Part shown: positions 21,401 to 30,323 of the stretch, piece by piece | Numbering within the stretch: position 1 is the first letter of the stretch | How the letters are laid out: the number at the start of each line of letters is the position of its first letter | Assembly: GCF_001428605.1 (NCBI RefSeq) | Contig: NZ_LMID01000011.1 | Span: 430,565-494,564 of the forward strand | DNA length: 64,000 nt | Direction of reading: 5' to 3' | From: Sphingomonas sp. Root720 | Lineage (GTDB): Bacteria; Pseudomonadota; Alphaproteobacteria; Sphingomonadales; Sphingomonadaceae | Made by a program: the position numbers and the translations under genes | Notes under the pieces: generated by a model | Seen by the model: the letters and a program-made list of their open reading frames with translations, nothing else | What the model was told of the DNA's origin: nothing | Databases searched by the model: none

Positions 21401-21644
21401 CAGCTTCGCCTTCATCCTCGGCGTGGTGCCGCTGGTGATCGCGACGGGCCCGGGCGCCGAGCTGCGCCAGGCGCTCGGTACGGCGGTCTTCTCGGGGATG
21501 CTGGGCGTGACCTTCTTCGGGCTCGTCTTCACCCCGACCTTCTATGTCGCCACCCGCAGCCTTTCCGACCGCTTCGCCAGGCGGTTCGGCAAGGGTGCGA
21601 ACGGCCGGGACGCCGACGGCACCGCCGCCGTCCCCGCCGAATGA
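18459..21644 (+). CDS. RND multidrug efflux pump, MexF/AcrB (HAE1) family
   Basis: A 1061-residue inner-membrane pump with the HAE1 layout: TM1 after MRLSHIFIKRPIFAGV, a large periplasmic loop beginning ISQYPEVVPPTVTVSTTYPG, TM2-6, with the TM4 proton-relay pair in GIVVDDAIVVVENVER, a second periplasmic loop, and TM7-12 ending near RSLSDRFARR. It is a proton-driven trimeric exporter of drugs and solvents through the adaptor and channel encoded on either side. The length is normal for the family. The start codon is supported by the invariant N-terminal helix. Confidence 0.97.
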   Translation: MRLSHIFIKRPIFAGVIAVVITIVGALAFFGLPISQYPEVVPPTVTVSTTYPGASAETIADTVASPLEQEINGVDDMLYMSSQATSDGRLTITVTFKLGTDLDEAQVLVQNRVALAEPRLPEDVRRQGVVTRKTSPDFILVANLISPDNSLDRAYVSNYALTQMRDRLARIDGVGEVRLFGARDYAMRIWIDPGRAAARNLTAGEIVAALRAQNVQVPAGAIGKPPEATGAYELNVETQGRLDTPQQFADIVIKSDEQGHLTRLKDVARVELGAEDYGINMYLSGQPSLGIAVFQRPGSNALATADAVLAELKLMSEKFPRGLDYKVIYNPTNFIRESVNAVQHTLLEAVVLVVIVILVFLQSWRAAIIPVIAIPVSLIGTFAVLAGVGYSLNNLSLFGLVLAIGIVVDDAIVVVENVERNLEHGLSPMQASFRSMEEVSTALVAIVLVLCAVFVPTMFLTGLTGEFYRQFAVTISSATIISLVLSLTLSPALAARLLKPKAEHMPAGGWRRMIAVGAQRFNAGFDKLSNFYATSTRKLLARPKRVLFSYVGLLALTAAVFGATPVGFIPSQDQGYLMTAIFTPPGTSLAATDATMQAVAKKMLKIPGVKGSVMLAGFHGPSGTSASNAAVAFLVFDSFEERAKNGMTEAKILAEASRVAQGFDQGRIFVLKPPLIRGIGTGGGFKMILQDRSGQGLEKLNQVAWGMIAEANKDPNLKMVYTNFEYGVPRLYADVDRAKADMMGVPPSRIFEALQVYLGSAYVNDFNLLGRTYRVTAQADLPFRDDAGDIQQLKTRSNSGGMVPLGAVSTVEDRNGAYRVIRYNLFPAIEIEGDVAPGHSSGQALAAMDALAAKLPAGVATEWTEVAFQQKLAGNAAMIVFAAAVLFVFLVLAAQFESLMLPLAIILIVPMTLLAAMLGVNLRGMDNNILTQIGLVVLIGLAAKNAILIVEFAKQAEEEGLSPAEAAVRAAKDRLRPILMTSFAFILGVVPLVIATGPGAELRQALGTAVFSGMLGVTFFGLVFTPTFYVATRSLSDRFARRFGKGANGRDADGTAAVPAE

Positions 21645-21655
21645 GGGAGGAAACC

Positions 21656-23077
21656 ATGTTCAGGAAGCTCCTGCTCGCCGGATCGGCGCTGCTGACCGTC
21701 GCCGCCGCCGGACCGGACTATGTCCGCCCGGCGACCCCGGCCAGCGCCGACGGCGCCTTCGTCAAAGCCCCCGCGGCTCCGGTCACCCAGGCCGAGCCCG
21801 AACAGGCCTGGTGGCGGCTCTACCAGGATCCGGTGCTCGACTGGCTGATCGCCGACGCCTTCGCCGCGAACACCGACATCCGGGTCGCGGTCGCCAATCT
21901 CGACCGTGCCCGCGCCTTGCTGCGCGAGAGCCGGTCGGATCGGTTGCCGCAGACCAGCATCGGCGCCGGCGCGACCTATGGCCGCCTGCCCGAAAGCCAG
22001 CGTGCGCCGGGTGCCCAGCGCGACGACTGGTCGTTCGACGCCGGCCTGTCGGTATCCTACGAGGTCGACCTGTTCGGCCGGGTCGGCCGTTCGATCGAGG
22101 CTGCGCGCGGCGACGCCCAGGCGGCCGAGGCGGCACGCGACGCGGTGAAGGTGGCGATCGCCGCCGAGACCGCGCGCGCCTATGCCGACGCCTCCTCGGC
22201 GGTCGAACGGCTTTCGGTGGCCGAACGCACGCTGGGGCTGCTCGACCAGGTCGTCACCCTGACCGGCAAGCGCTTCGAGGCGGGCCGCACCTCGGCGCTC
22301 GACGTCTCGCGCGCCTCGGCGCTGCGCGAGCAGCAGCGCGCAACACTGTCGCCCCTTCGCGCCCAGCGCGACGCCGCGCTGTTCCGGCTCGCCACCCTGA
22401 CCGGACGAGCGCCGGCCGACCTTCCGGCCGAGGTCGGCGAGCGCAAGCTGACCCTCCGGTTAGACCGGCCGATCCCGGTCGGCGACGGGCGCGGCCTGCT
22501 CGCCCGCCGCCCCGACGTGCGCGAGGCGGAGCGCAGGCTCGCCGCCGAAACCGCGCGTATCGGCATCGCCACCGCCGATCTCTACCCGCGCATCTCGCTC
22601 GGCGGTTCGGTCGGTTCGACCGGTCCCTCGATCGGCGACCTGTTCGGTGGCGGCCCTCTGCGCTGGCTGCTCGGCCCGCTGCTGAACTGGAACTTCCCCA
22701 ACCAGGAAGCGGGCCGGGCGAAGATCGCCCAGGCCAGGGCATCGACCCGGGCGGCGCTCGCCGGCTTCGACGGGACGGTGCTACGCGCGCTGGAGGAGAC
22801 CGAGACGGCGCTGTCGGCCTATGGCCATGAGCTCGAGCGGCGCGAAGCGCTGCGCGAGGCCGCGGCCCAGGCCCAGACCGCCGCGAACATCAGCCGCGCC
22901 CAGCTCCGCGAGGGGCGCGTCGACTTCCTGATCGTGCTCGATGCCGAGCGGACCTCGGCCAGCGCCGACGCCGATCTCGCCGCCTCCGACGCCCGCGTCG
23001 CCAACGCGCAGGTCGACCTGTTCCGCGCGCTCGGCGGCGGCTGGCAGGTCGAGGCGACCAAGGTGGCGGCGCGCTAA
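21656..23077 (+). CDS. RND outer-membrane channel, OprM/NodT family, without lipobox cysteine
   Basis: A 473-residue outer-membrane efflux channel. ATG 21656 follows GGGAGG and is 11 bp after the pump stop, so it is the last gene of the operon. Two OEP repeats are visible (QAWWRLYQDPVLDWLI..., ARRPDVREAERRLAAE...). Relatives have a signal ending in 'GCAVGPDY' whose Cys is lipidated; here the same place reads VAAAGPDYVRP with no cysteine, so the protein probably has an ordinary signal peptide and is not lipid-anchored. The fold itself does not need the lipid. Confidence 0.93.
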   Translation: MFRKLLLAGSALLTVAAAGPDYVRPATPASADGAFVKAPAAPVTQAEPEQAWWRLYQDPVLDWLIADAFAANTDIRVAVANLDRARALLRESRSDRLPQTSIGAGATYGRLPESQRAPGAQRDDWSFDAGLSVSYEVDLFGRVGRSIEAARGDAQAAEAARDAVKVAIAAETARAYADASSAVERLSVAERTLGLLDQVVTLTGKRFEAGRTSALDVSRASALREQQRATLSPLRAQRDAALFRLATLTGRAPADLPAEVGERKLTLRLDRPIPVGDGRGLLARRPDVREAERRLAAETARIGIATADLYPRISLGGSVGSTGPSIGDLFGGGPLRWLLGPLLNWNFPNQEAGRAKIAQARASTRAALAGFDGTVLRALEETETALSAYGHELERREALREAAAQAQTAANISRAQLREGRVDFLIVLDAERTSASADADLAASDARVANAQVDLFRALGGGWQVEATKVAAR

Positions 23078-23182
23078 TAGCCTTGTCAGGACGGCGCAAA
23101 CATGACCATGCACCGGACACAGCGGAGATAACCGACACTGATTGACCGACGCTGCGGCCAAGCCAAGCTGACAGGACATGAA

Positions 23183-23305
23183 ATGGGCCAATTGCGGACC
23201 GCCAACAAGCGTCACAAGCGCGCATTCGCCGCCGAGGCCAGCAAGGCCGCCGAAACCGCACCGGTCGAGAAGGCGAAGCCGGCGAAAAAGAAGAAAGCCG
23301 CCTGA
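23183..23305 (+). CDS. 40-residue basic, Lys/Ala-rich small protein
   Basis: A short gene reading MGQLRTANKRHKRAF, then an Ala/Glu middle part and a tail of four lysines (residues 35-38) ending AA. AGGA (23173-23176) sits at proper distance from the ATG. The strongly basic composition and lysine tail suggest contact with nucleic acid or ribosomes, but this is inference. I recall similar short 'MGQLRTA' proteins annotated as hypothetical in sphingomonad genomes, which would make it conserved. It lies between the efflux operon and a small lipoprotein gene, on the same strand. Confidence 0.6.
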   Translation: MGQLRTANKRHKRAFAAEASKAAETAPVEKAKPAKKKKAA

Positions 23306-23330
23306 CGACGGACATCGGCCGGAGACACGG

Positions 23331-23822
23331 ATGACCCGATATGCGATCGCCGCAAGCTTGGCCCTTCTGGCTTTGCCGGGCTGCGGCGATCGCCTGTCGG
23401 AAGCCGCGAAGGAAGCGCCGGTCGCGCCGTCGGCGGTTTTCGAAGGCTTGCCCCTCTCGGGCAATCTGGCGACCGCGCTCGCCGCGGGCTTCGGCAACTG
23501 CCTGGAGGACACCAAGGGCATCCGCTGCCGCAAGGAGGGTGTGACGCTGCTCGGGGTCGGGCCGATCTCGGCCGCGGTCGACCTTACCGGCACGCCTGCG
23601 CGCTTCGACCATGTCACCTTGTGGCATCCGGCCGACCAGGGCCTGGTGCTCGACGTCAAGCCTCTGCTCGAACGTTCGGGCTGGCGATCCTGCCTGACCC
23701 CAGATGCCGAGCGGCTTTGGCACCCGCCGTCGCCGCTGCGCATCGCGATCGACACCAACTATTGGGGCAGCCGCCGGCTCGTGGTCAGCGCGCCGCCGCC
23801 GGCCGCCGAGCCATATTGCTGA
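23331..23822 (+). CDS. Hypothetical small lipoprotein
   Basis: A 163-residue protein with a lipoprotein signal: hydrophobic N-terminus then LALPGC, so Cys at about residue 18 would be lipid-modified. The mature part has four further cysteines (NCLEDTKGIRC, RSCLTP, and the last residue C) and ends ...AAEPYC. No known domain is recognised. The start ATG 23331 is 25 bp after the 40-residue gene, and the GGAG before it is a suitable ribosome site. The paired cysteines suggest disulfides in the periplasm. Confidence 0.7.
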   Translation: MTRYAIAASLALLALPGCGDRLSEAAKEAPVAPSAVFEGLPLSGNLATALAAGFGNCLEDTKGIRCRKEGVTLLGVGPISAAVDLTGTPARFDHVTLWHPADQGLVLDVKPLLERSGWRSCLTPDAERLWHPPSPLRIAIDTNYWGSRRLVVSAPPPAAEPYC

Positions 23823-23968
23823 TCCGCGCAGCCGAACGACCTGACATCGACCGATTCCGCTTTCGCGGGACCCGTAGACGCGTAAGTTCGTTCCGCAATC
23901 TTACGGAGAGGGCAAGACCGTAACGCCATGATGTAACGGGCATTCGGAGGGGCTTCGGCGACATATCC

Positions 23969-25786
23969 ATGCGCATCGCGACGATCACCAACTGGGCTTA
24001 CGGGATCACCCTGCTGCTGACCTTCGGATCGGGAGCCGCTTTCATGGCGGCGGTCCGCGCCGACGATCAGGAACGCTTCGCCGTCGAACGGCGGTCCGAC
24101 TACATACGGATCGCAGAGGACATCGAACTGATCGTCGAACGCATGACCGATCAGGCCCGGCTCTACGCCATGCGCGGAGAGGCCCGGCACAAGGCCAAAT
24201 GGCTCAGCGATCGCGACGGCACCAGCATCGCCGAGCGGGCGCTGGTCAAGCTGGCCGCGCTGCCGATCCTGGGCGCGGAGCGCCAGACGTTGCGCGCGGC
24301 CGAGGGGGACATGGAGCGGATCGCGGCGATCGAGACCGCCGCGATCGCCGCCGTCGACCGCGGCGACCGGGCCAGCGCGCAGGCGCTCCTCTACGGTAAC
24401 GACTATCTCGCGCTGGATGCGGCGCTCGACCAGTCGCTCAACCGATTCAAGTCGGAGATGAGCGAGCGTGCCGGCCAGACGCTCGCCGCCGCCCGCGCCC
24501 GCGCCGATCGCTGGGACGACGTGGCTCGGACGATGCTGGCGCTGACCGGGATCCTCTTCCTCGCGGTCCTCTATTTCATCCTCTCGAAGCGCGTCGCCCG
24601 CCCGCTCGCGCATATGAGCGACGTCGTCACCCGCATGGCCGACCGCGACTTCGAGGCCGACCTGCCCGACGACCGGCACAGCGACGAGATCGGCGATGTG
24701 ACCCGCGCGCTGCGCCTGTTCCGCCGCAACAGCATCGAGCGCGAACGGCTCGAACGCGAGCGTGACGAGGATCGCCGGATCAAGGACCTGGTCGCGCGGA
24801 TGATGCACCGGATGCAAGGCTGCGACGTCGAGGCCGAGCTGGCCGACGTCGTCGCCTGCTATGCGCCGCAGATCTTCCCCGATCTTGCCGGCCACATCTT
24901 CGTCTACGACCATGCGCGCGGCCGGCTGGCGACGATCGGCCGCTGGCTGGAACCGGCGCTGAGCGTAACCGATTTCGCGCCGTCCTTCTGCTGGGGCCTC
25001 AGACGCGGCCATTCCCACCGAAGCAACGCGGCGGGCGAGGACATCTGCTGCCAGCATATCGGCGATATCGACGGGCAGGATTGCCTGTGCGTCCCGTTGA
25101 TGGCGCAAGGCGGCACCGTCGGCATGCTCTATTTCGAGGCGCAGCGGGGCGACGGCCGCTATGCCGAACGCGACATCTATATCGATCTGATGTCCGAGAA
25201 TATCGGCCTGGCGCTCGCCAACATCCAGCTGCGCGCGACGCTGGGCGCGCTGGCCACCCGCGATCCGCTCACCGGCCTGTCGAACCGCCGCCACCTCGAC
25301 GAGGTGCTGAACGTCGAGCGGGCGCTCGCCGAAAGCGCGGGCACGCCGCTCGCCTGCCTGATGATCGACATCGATCACTTCAAGCGTTTCAACGACCAGT
25401 TCGGCCATGATGCCGGCGACCTCGTCATGCAGCATGTCGCCCAGGTGCTGAAGAGCCAGACCCACGACCGCGACCTGCCCTGCCGCTATGGCGGGGAGGA
25501 ATTCGCTATCCTGCTGCCGACGCGCGACAGCGCCGCCGCCGCCCAGCGCGCCGAGCAGATCCGCCAGACGATCCGCAAGGTCGCCCTCGCCTATCATGGG
25601 CGCTCGCTACCGCCGGTGACGGTGTCGATCGGCGTCGCCGCCTATCCGATGGAGACCGACGGCGCGAGCCTGCTCAGCGTGGCGGACGGGGCTCTGCTCG
25701 CCGCGAAGGAGGCAGGACGCGACCGGGTGGTCATCGCCGGGAGCGGGACGCCGGGGCCGACGACGCTGGTCGGGGCGGCGGACTAG
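23969..25786 (+). CDS. Membrane diguanylate cyclase: sensor-HAMP-GAF-GGDEF
   Basis: A 605-residue signalling protein. TM1 is about 8-28, followed by a ~160-residue helical periplasmic sensor, TM2 about 189-209, HAMP about 210-262, a GAF-like domain about 275-425, and a GGDEF domain to the end. The catalytic motif GGEEF starts at residue 508, so it should make cyclic-di-GMP. The product-inhibition site RxxD is not intact: the equivalent positions read HDRD. The GAF part contains conserved-looking Cys and His residues (FCWGLRRGHSH, ICCQH, DCLCVP). Single gene; signal unknown. Confidence 0.92.
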   Translation: MRIATITNWAYGITLLLTFGSGAAFMAAVRADDQERFAVERRSDYIRIAEDIELIVERMTDQARLYAMRGEARHKAKWLSDRDGTSIAERALVKLAALPILGAERQTLRAAEGDMERIAAIETAAIAAVDRGDRASAQALLYGNDYLALDAALDQSLNRFKSEMSERAGQTLAAARARADRWDDVARTMLALTGILFLAVLYFILSKRVARPLAHMSDVVTRMADRDFEADLPDDRHSDEIGDVTRALRLFRRNSIERERLERERDEDRRIKDLVARMMHRMQGCDVEAELADVVACYAPQIFPDLAGHIFVYDHARGRLATIGRWLEPALSVTDFAPSFCWGLRRGHSHRSNAAGEDICCQHIGDIDGQDCLCVPLMAQGGTVGMLYFEAQRGDGRYAERDIYIDLMSENIGLALANIQLRATLGALATRDPLTGLSNRRHLDEVLNVERALAESAGTPLACLMIDIDHFKRFNDQFGHDAGDLVMQHVAQVLKSQTHDRDLPCRYGGEEFAILLPTRDSAAAAQRAEQIRQTIRKVALAYHGRSLPPVTVSIGVAAYPMETDGASLLSVADGALLAAKEAGRDRVVIAGSGTPGPTTLVGAAD

Positions 25787-25863
25787 GACGATTCGCACCG
25801 CTTGCCAGGTGTATTACTCAGCTATATGACCTCCGCATCCTATCCATCCGCAAAGGATGACCG

Positions 25864-28485
25864 ATGAAGAAACTGCTCGCGGCCGTCGCGCTGGCCGCTC
25901 TGTCCGCTCCGCTCATGGCCGCCGCGCCGACCGCCGAACCGGTGCCGCTCGGCATATTGTCGGACGCGGCGACGCCGGTCGCCTACCGGCTCGACCTGAC
26001 GGTGGATCCCGACAAGGAGCGCTTTTCCGGCCATGCCGAGATCGATGCGACGCTGAAGCGCGAGACCCGGTCGCTCTACCTCCACGGCCGTTCGCTGAGG
26101 GTCGCGAGCGTGACCGCAAGGGCCGACGGCAGGACCGTCAAGGCGAGCTACAGCGAGGTCGATGCCTCGGGCGTCGCGCGGCTCGACTTCGCCGCCCCGC
26201 TGCCTGCGGGCAAGGTGACGCTGGTGTTCGACTATGACGCGCCTTTCGGCGACGGCGCCTCCGGCTTCTACCGGGTCAAGGTCGCCGACCAATGGTATGC
26301 CTGGACGCAGTTCGAATCGATCGACGCCCGCGCCGCCTTCCCTGGCTTCGACCAGCCCGGCTACAAGACCCCGTTTACCGTCTCGCTGACCACCAAGGCC
26401 GGCCAGGTCGCGATCGGCAACGCGCGCGAACTCCGCACCACGAAGGTCGGCGACCTCGTCCGCCACGAGTTCGAGGCGACCCGGCCGCTGCCGACCTATC
26501 TGGTCGCCTTCGTCGTCGGCCCCTTCGCCACCGCGACCGGCGCGGCGCCGCCGACGCCCGAGCGCAAGGCGCCGCTGCCGATCGGCATCGTCGGCACCCA
26601 GCCCTACAAGGACAAGCTCGGCTTCGCGCTGGAGAACACCGGCCCGATCGTCTCGCTGCTCGAGAAATATTTCGGCACCGCCTTCCCCTTCCCCAAGCTC
26701 GACCAGATCGGCTCGCCGGTGATGCCGGGCGCGATGGAGAATGCCGGCGCCGACATCTATGGCGACACCATCCTGCTGCTCGACAAGGGCGCGTCGACCG
26801 ACCAGAAGAAGACCTTCGGCATGGTCGTCGCGCACGAGCTGTCGCACCAATGGTTCGGCGACCTCGTCACCCCCGCCTGGTGGGACGACCTCTGGCTCAA
26901 CGAGAGCTTCGCCAACTGGATGGGCTACCGTATTGGCGACGAGTGGCGCCCCGATCTGAAGATCGGCGCGGGCGCGATCGACGAAGCGTTCGCGGCGATG
27001 AACGTCGACGCGCTCAAGGCCGGCCGGCCGATCCACCAGCCGATCAAGACCAATGGCGAGATCGACAGCGCCTTCGACCAGGTCACCTACGGCAAGGGCG
27101 GCCAGGTGGTGGCGATGATCGCCGCCTATCTGGGCGACGAGAAATTCCGCGAGGGCGTCCGTCTCCACCTCAAGCGCTATGCCTATGGCAACGCCACCAC
27201 CGACCAGTTCTTCGGATCGCTGGCCGACGCGTCGCACGACCCGCGCGTGCTCGAGGCGCTCAAGAGCTTCGTCGACCAGCAGGGCGTGCCGGTCGTCCGT
27301 ATCGAGCGCACCCCCGGCGGCTTGTCCGTCAGCCAGAAGCGCTATGCGCTGCTCGGGACCGAGCTGCCGCGGCAGGGCTGGATCATCCCGCTCTGCGTCC
27401 GGGTCGGCGAGGCGCGCGACTGTTCGCTGCTCGACAAGGCGTCGGCCACCGTGCCGATCACGGCGAACGGCGCGATCATGCCCAATGCGGGCGGCACCGG
27501 CTATTATCGCTTCTCGCTGCCCGACGCCGAATGGAAGGCCCTGATCGCCCAGGCCGCGAGCCTGCCGCCGGGCGAGGCGCTGGCGCTGACCGACAGCCTG
27601 TGGGCGGGGTTCCGCGCGGGCGAGGTGGCGCCGTCGCTGCTGCTCGACGCGGCCAGGGCAATGGCCGCCAACGATTATTCGGTGGCGGCGATCGACGGCG
27701 GCCTGCGACTGGCGGGACTGCGCCAGCGCGGGATGATCTCCGGCGATGCGATCAAGGGCTATCGCGCCTTCATGGCGGGCGTCTACGGGCCGAAGCTGGC
27801 CGCGACCGGTTTCGATCCGCGCGCCGGCGTCTATGCCGACGACGACGGCGACCGGCAAAAGCTGCGCGCCGACCTCGTCACGCTGGTCGCGGGCGAGGCC
27901 GAGGACAAGGCCTTGTCCGAAAAGCTGAGCGTCGCCGCCAAGGCGTGGCTCGACGGCGACAAGGCCGCGCTCGACCAGGCTTTCTTCGGGGCCGGCCTCG
28001 GTGCCTATGTCACCACCGGCGGCGACGCGGCTCTCGCGGCACTGTTCGAGAAGGCGGTGACGAGCGACGACACGCTGTTCCGCGACAGCGCGATGGGCGC
28101 GCTCGGCGGGACCAACCGCGCCTCGGCCGGACGCTGGCTGCTCGATCATATGGGCGACAAGCGCCTGCGCAGCGGCGATCGCACGACGTTGATCCAGCTG
28201 ATGGCGCTCGAGCCCGAGACGCGCGAGATGGCCTATCGGTGGATGGTTGCCAACTATGCCGATCTGGTGAAGAACAGCGGCATCTTCGTCGCGTCGCAGC
28301 TCCCCGCCGTCCCGGTCCGCTATTGCTCGGCCGAGAAGGCTGCGGCGGTCGAGGCCGCGCTACGGCCCGAGATCGCCCGCTACCAGCGCGGCGCGCTGTC
28401 GCTCGACCGCACGGTGGAACAGATCAACAGCTGCGGCGTGCTCGAAGCCAAGCGCGGTGCCGAGATCCAGGCGATGTTCAACTAA
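25864..28485 (+). CDS. Secreted M1-family zinc aminopeptidase
   Basis: An 873-residue protein with a Sec signal peptide (MKKLLAAVALAALSAPLMAA, cut near residue 20). The catalytic parts are complete: exopeptidase motif GAMEN at 289-293, zinc site HELSH at 324-328 with the third ligand E347 in NESFANW, and the ERAP1-like C-terminal domain. It removes N-terminal residues from peptides in the periplasm or outside. The signal peptide separates it from cytoplasmic PepN. It ends 10 bp from the convergent purU gene. Confidence 0.95.
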   Translation: MKKLLAAVALAALSAPLMAAAPTAEPVPLGILSDAATPVAYRLDLTVDPDKERFSGHAEIDATLKRETRSLYLHGRSLRVASVTARADGRTVKASYSEVDASGVARLDFAAPLPAGKVTLVFDYDAPFGDGASGFYRVKVADQWYAWTQFESIDARAAFPGFDQPGYKTPFTVSLTTKAGQVAIGNARELRTTKVGDLVRHEFEATRPLPTYLVAFVVGPFATATGAAPPTPERKAPLPIGIVGTQPYKDKLGFALENTGPIVSLLEKYFGTAFPFPKLDQIGSPVMPGAMENAGADIYGDTILLLDKGASTDQKKTFGMVVAHELSHQWFGDLVTPAWWDDLWLNESFANWMGYRIGDEWRPDLKIGAGAIDEAFAAMNVDALKAGRPIHQPIKTNGEIDSAFDQVTYGKGGQVVAMIAAYLGDEKFREGVRLHLKRYAYGNATTDQFFGSLADASHDPRVLEALKSFVDQQGVPVVRIERTPGGLSVSQKRYALLGTELPRQGWIIPLCVRVGEARDCSLLDKASATVPITANGAIMPNAGGTGYYRFSLPDAEWKALIAQAASLPPGEALALTDSLWAGFRAGEVAPSLLLDAARAMAANDYSVAAIDGGLRLAGLRQRGMISGDAIKGYRAFMAGVYGPKLAATGFDPRAGVYADDDGDRQKLRADLVTLVAGEAEDKALSEKLSVAAKAWLDGDKAALDQAFFGAGLGAYVTTGGDAALAALFEKAVTSDDTLFRDSAMGALGGTNRASAGRWLLDHMGDKRLRSGDRTTLIQLMALEPETREMAYRWMVANYADLVKNSGIFVASQLPAVPVRYCSAEKAAAVEAALRPEIARYQRGALSLDRTVEQINSCGVLEAKRGAEIQAMFN

Positions 28486-28495
28486 GGTGCGCGCC

Positions 28496-29350
28496 CTAGC
28501 TGAACACCACCGTGGTCGCGCCGTTCATTAGGACGCGATCCTCGAGGAAGGCGCGCACCGCGCTGGCGAGCACGCGCCGCTCGATGTCGCGGCCCTTGCG
28601 GACGAGGTCGTCGGGCGTATCGCGGTGGCTGACCCGTTCGGTGTCCTGTTCGATGATCGGCCCCTCGTCGAGGTCGGCCGTCACGAAATGCGCACTGGCG
28701 CCGATCAGCTTCACCCCGCGCGCATGCGCCTGGTGATAGGGCTTGGCACCCTTGAAGCCGGGCAGAAAGCTGTGGTGAATGTTGATGCAGCGTCCTGACA
28801 GGAAGGCCGCCAGATCGTCGGACAGGATCTGCATGTAGCGGGCCAGCACGACGAGCTCGGCGCCACTCTGATCGACGATCGCCTTGATGCGCGCTTCCTG
28901 GTCGGCCTTGCTGTCGCGGCTGACCGGGAGGAAGTGGAACGGGATGTCGCCGAAATCGAGATGGGCATAGGTCTCGCGCGGATGGTTCGAGACGATGCCG
29001 ACCGGTTCCATCGCGAGTTCGCCGATCTTCCAGCGATAGAGGAGGTCGGCGAGACAATGATCGAATTTGCTGACGAGCAGCAGGACCTTCTTCCGCTCGG
29101 TCGAGGCGCGAAAACGATGATCGAGGCCATGGTCGGCGGCGACGGGCGCGAAGCCCGCCTCGAGCTGTTCGATCGTGGCGCCGCCGACCAGCGCGAACTC
29201 GACCCGCATGAAGAAGCGGCCGGTCAGCAGGTCGTCGAACTGCTGCGCCTCGAGGATGTTCGCACCATGTCGGGCCAGCGAGGTCGACACGGCAGCGACG
29301 ATCCCCGGATGGTCGACGCAGGACAGGGTGAGAATATGGGTCTCGGCCAC
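28496..29350 (-). CDS. purU: Formyltetrahydrofolate deformylase
   Basis: A 284-residue protein: N-terminal ACT domain ([20 protein letters not shown]) that senses glycine/methionine in E. coli, and a C-terminal formyltransferase fold with [12 protein letters not shown], the SAHFV histidine and DEGPIIEQD aspartate of the catalytic N-H-D triad. It hydrolyses 10-formyl-THF to formate and THF, balancing the one-carbon pool. Length is normal for the family. It stands alone on the minus strand, facing the aminopeptidase gene. Formate made here and by the formaldehyde pathway at 59.5-61.4 kb could share a fate. Confidence 0.95.
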   Translation of the reverse strand: MAETHILTLSCVDHPGIVAAVSTSLARHGANILEAQQFDDLLTGRFFMRVEFALVGGATIEQLEAGFAPVAADHGLDHRFRASTERKKVLLLVSKFDHCLADLLYRWKIGELAMEPVGIVSNHPRETYAHLDFGDIPFHFLPVSRDSKADQEARIKAIVDQSGAELVVLARYMQILSDDLAAFLSGRCINIHHSFLPGFKGAKPYHQAHARGVKLIGASAHFVTADLDEGPIIEQDTERVSHRDTPDDLVRKGRDIERRVLASAVRAFLEDRVLMNGATTVVFS

Positions 29351-29490
29351 GACAGCTCCTCATGCGGCCGACATGCCGCGCGCAGCGCTTGGCCGCCGCG
29401 GTCCGGCCGGTCAAGTCCCCCCTGTCGGACGACGATATCGAAGGCGGTGGTGAAGCCGCCTCGACGATTGCGATGTCTCAGGCTCGAAGA

Positions 29491-30249
29491 TCAGGATGGA
29501 TTGGGATGGAGACCCGGGTCCTGCACCGCCGGACCCGTGCCCGATCGCGCGATCGCCTCCATCGTCAGCGCCCGCACCGTCGGCCAGGTCGCCCGGTCGT
29601 CCTGCAGCGACAGCCATGCCGCACTGAGCGCCGGAAACCCCAACGTGCCGCTCAACCCGCCCATGCGATGGCCGATCGGCCGCGCATCCGCCCCCGCGTC
29701 GATCGCGGCGACGGCCTCGGCCAGATTGGCGTGCAGCCGCGCGATCATCATGGCGGCCCCCTCCTCCCCCAGCAAGGAGGCGAGTTGTTCTCCTCCGGCC
29801 AGCATCTCGCCGGAGTCTTCCGCATCGCCGAGCCAGCGGCGCACCGTTGCGATCAGCGTCCGCCCCTCGAACGGCTTGGCGATCCAGCCGTCGAAGCCGT
29901 GATCGAAGAAATACCGCTCCCCCTCGGCCGGATGGATGTTGGTGAAGGCGAGGACCGGGCGGCGACCGGCGCCGCCGTCGGCGGCACGGATGGCGGCGGC
30001 GACCTGCCGGCCGTCGTCGTCGCCCAGCTGGATGTCCATCAGGATCAGGTCGTAGCGCCCCGTGGAAATCTTGCGCAGCGCCTCCGCACGGTCCGCGGCG
30101 TAGTCGACGACGACGGGCAGGCCCTGCAAGAGGGCCGCCACCATCGCGTGATAGGCCGGCTCGTCATCGACCAGGAGAATCCCGTAGTTTGCCAGCATTC
30201 TCGCCAAGCCCAAAACCTTATGATAATCAACCACGATCCTGCGTTCCAT
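29491..30249 (-). CDS. Response regulator with C-terminal Hpt-like domain
   Basis: A 252-residue protein: an N-terminal receiver domain (GILLVDDEPAY, phospho-acceptor D72 in LILMDIQL, Lys in WIAKPFEG) followed by a histidine-phosphotransfer-like helical domain with H194 in IGHRMGGLSGTLG. The usual Hpt motif HxLKG is changed to HRMGG, so the lysine is absent. Start: ATG 30249 has AGAAGG close by; the ATG at 30198 (MLANYGI) would place the phospho-acceptor at the more usual residue 55 and is a real alternative. It is divergent from the LuxR-type regulator and kinase, and likely passes phosphate between them. Confidence 0.85.
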   Translation of the reverse strand: MERRIVVDYHKVLGLARMLANYGILLVDDEPAYHAMVAALLQGLPVVVDYAADRAEALRKISTGRYDLILMDIQLGDDDGRQVAAAIRAADGGAGRRPVLAFTNIHPAEGERYFFDHGFDGWIAKPFEGRTLIATVRRWLGDAEDSGEMLAGGEQLASLLGEEGAAMMIARLHANLAEAVAAIDAGADARPIGHRMGGLSGTLGFPALSAAWLSLQDDRATWPTVRALTMEAIARSGTGPAVQDPGLHPNPS

Positions 30250-30323
30250 CGGCCTTCTGGGCAAGCCGGAGGAAATACAGGGCGCCGGGATGCTCCCGGC
30301 CGACAGACTGCCGGGGACGACGT

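Noticed and set aside
19808..21655. Open frame within the RND pump leading into the outer-membrane channel gene
   Set aside because: The upstream part is out of frame with the pump and lacks any domain. The channel gene starts at ATG 21656 with a good ribosome site.
25840..28149. 769-codon frame opposite the M1 aminopeptidase
   Set aside because: Shadow frame; the plus-strand gene has a signal peptide, GAMEN and HELSH motifs.
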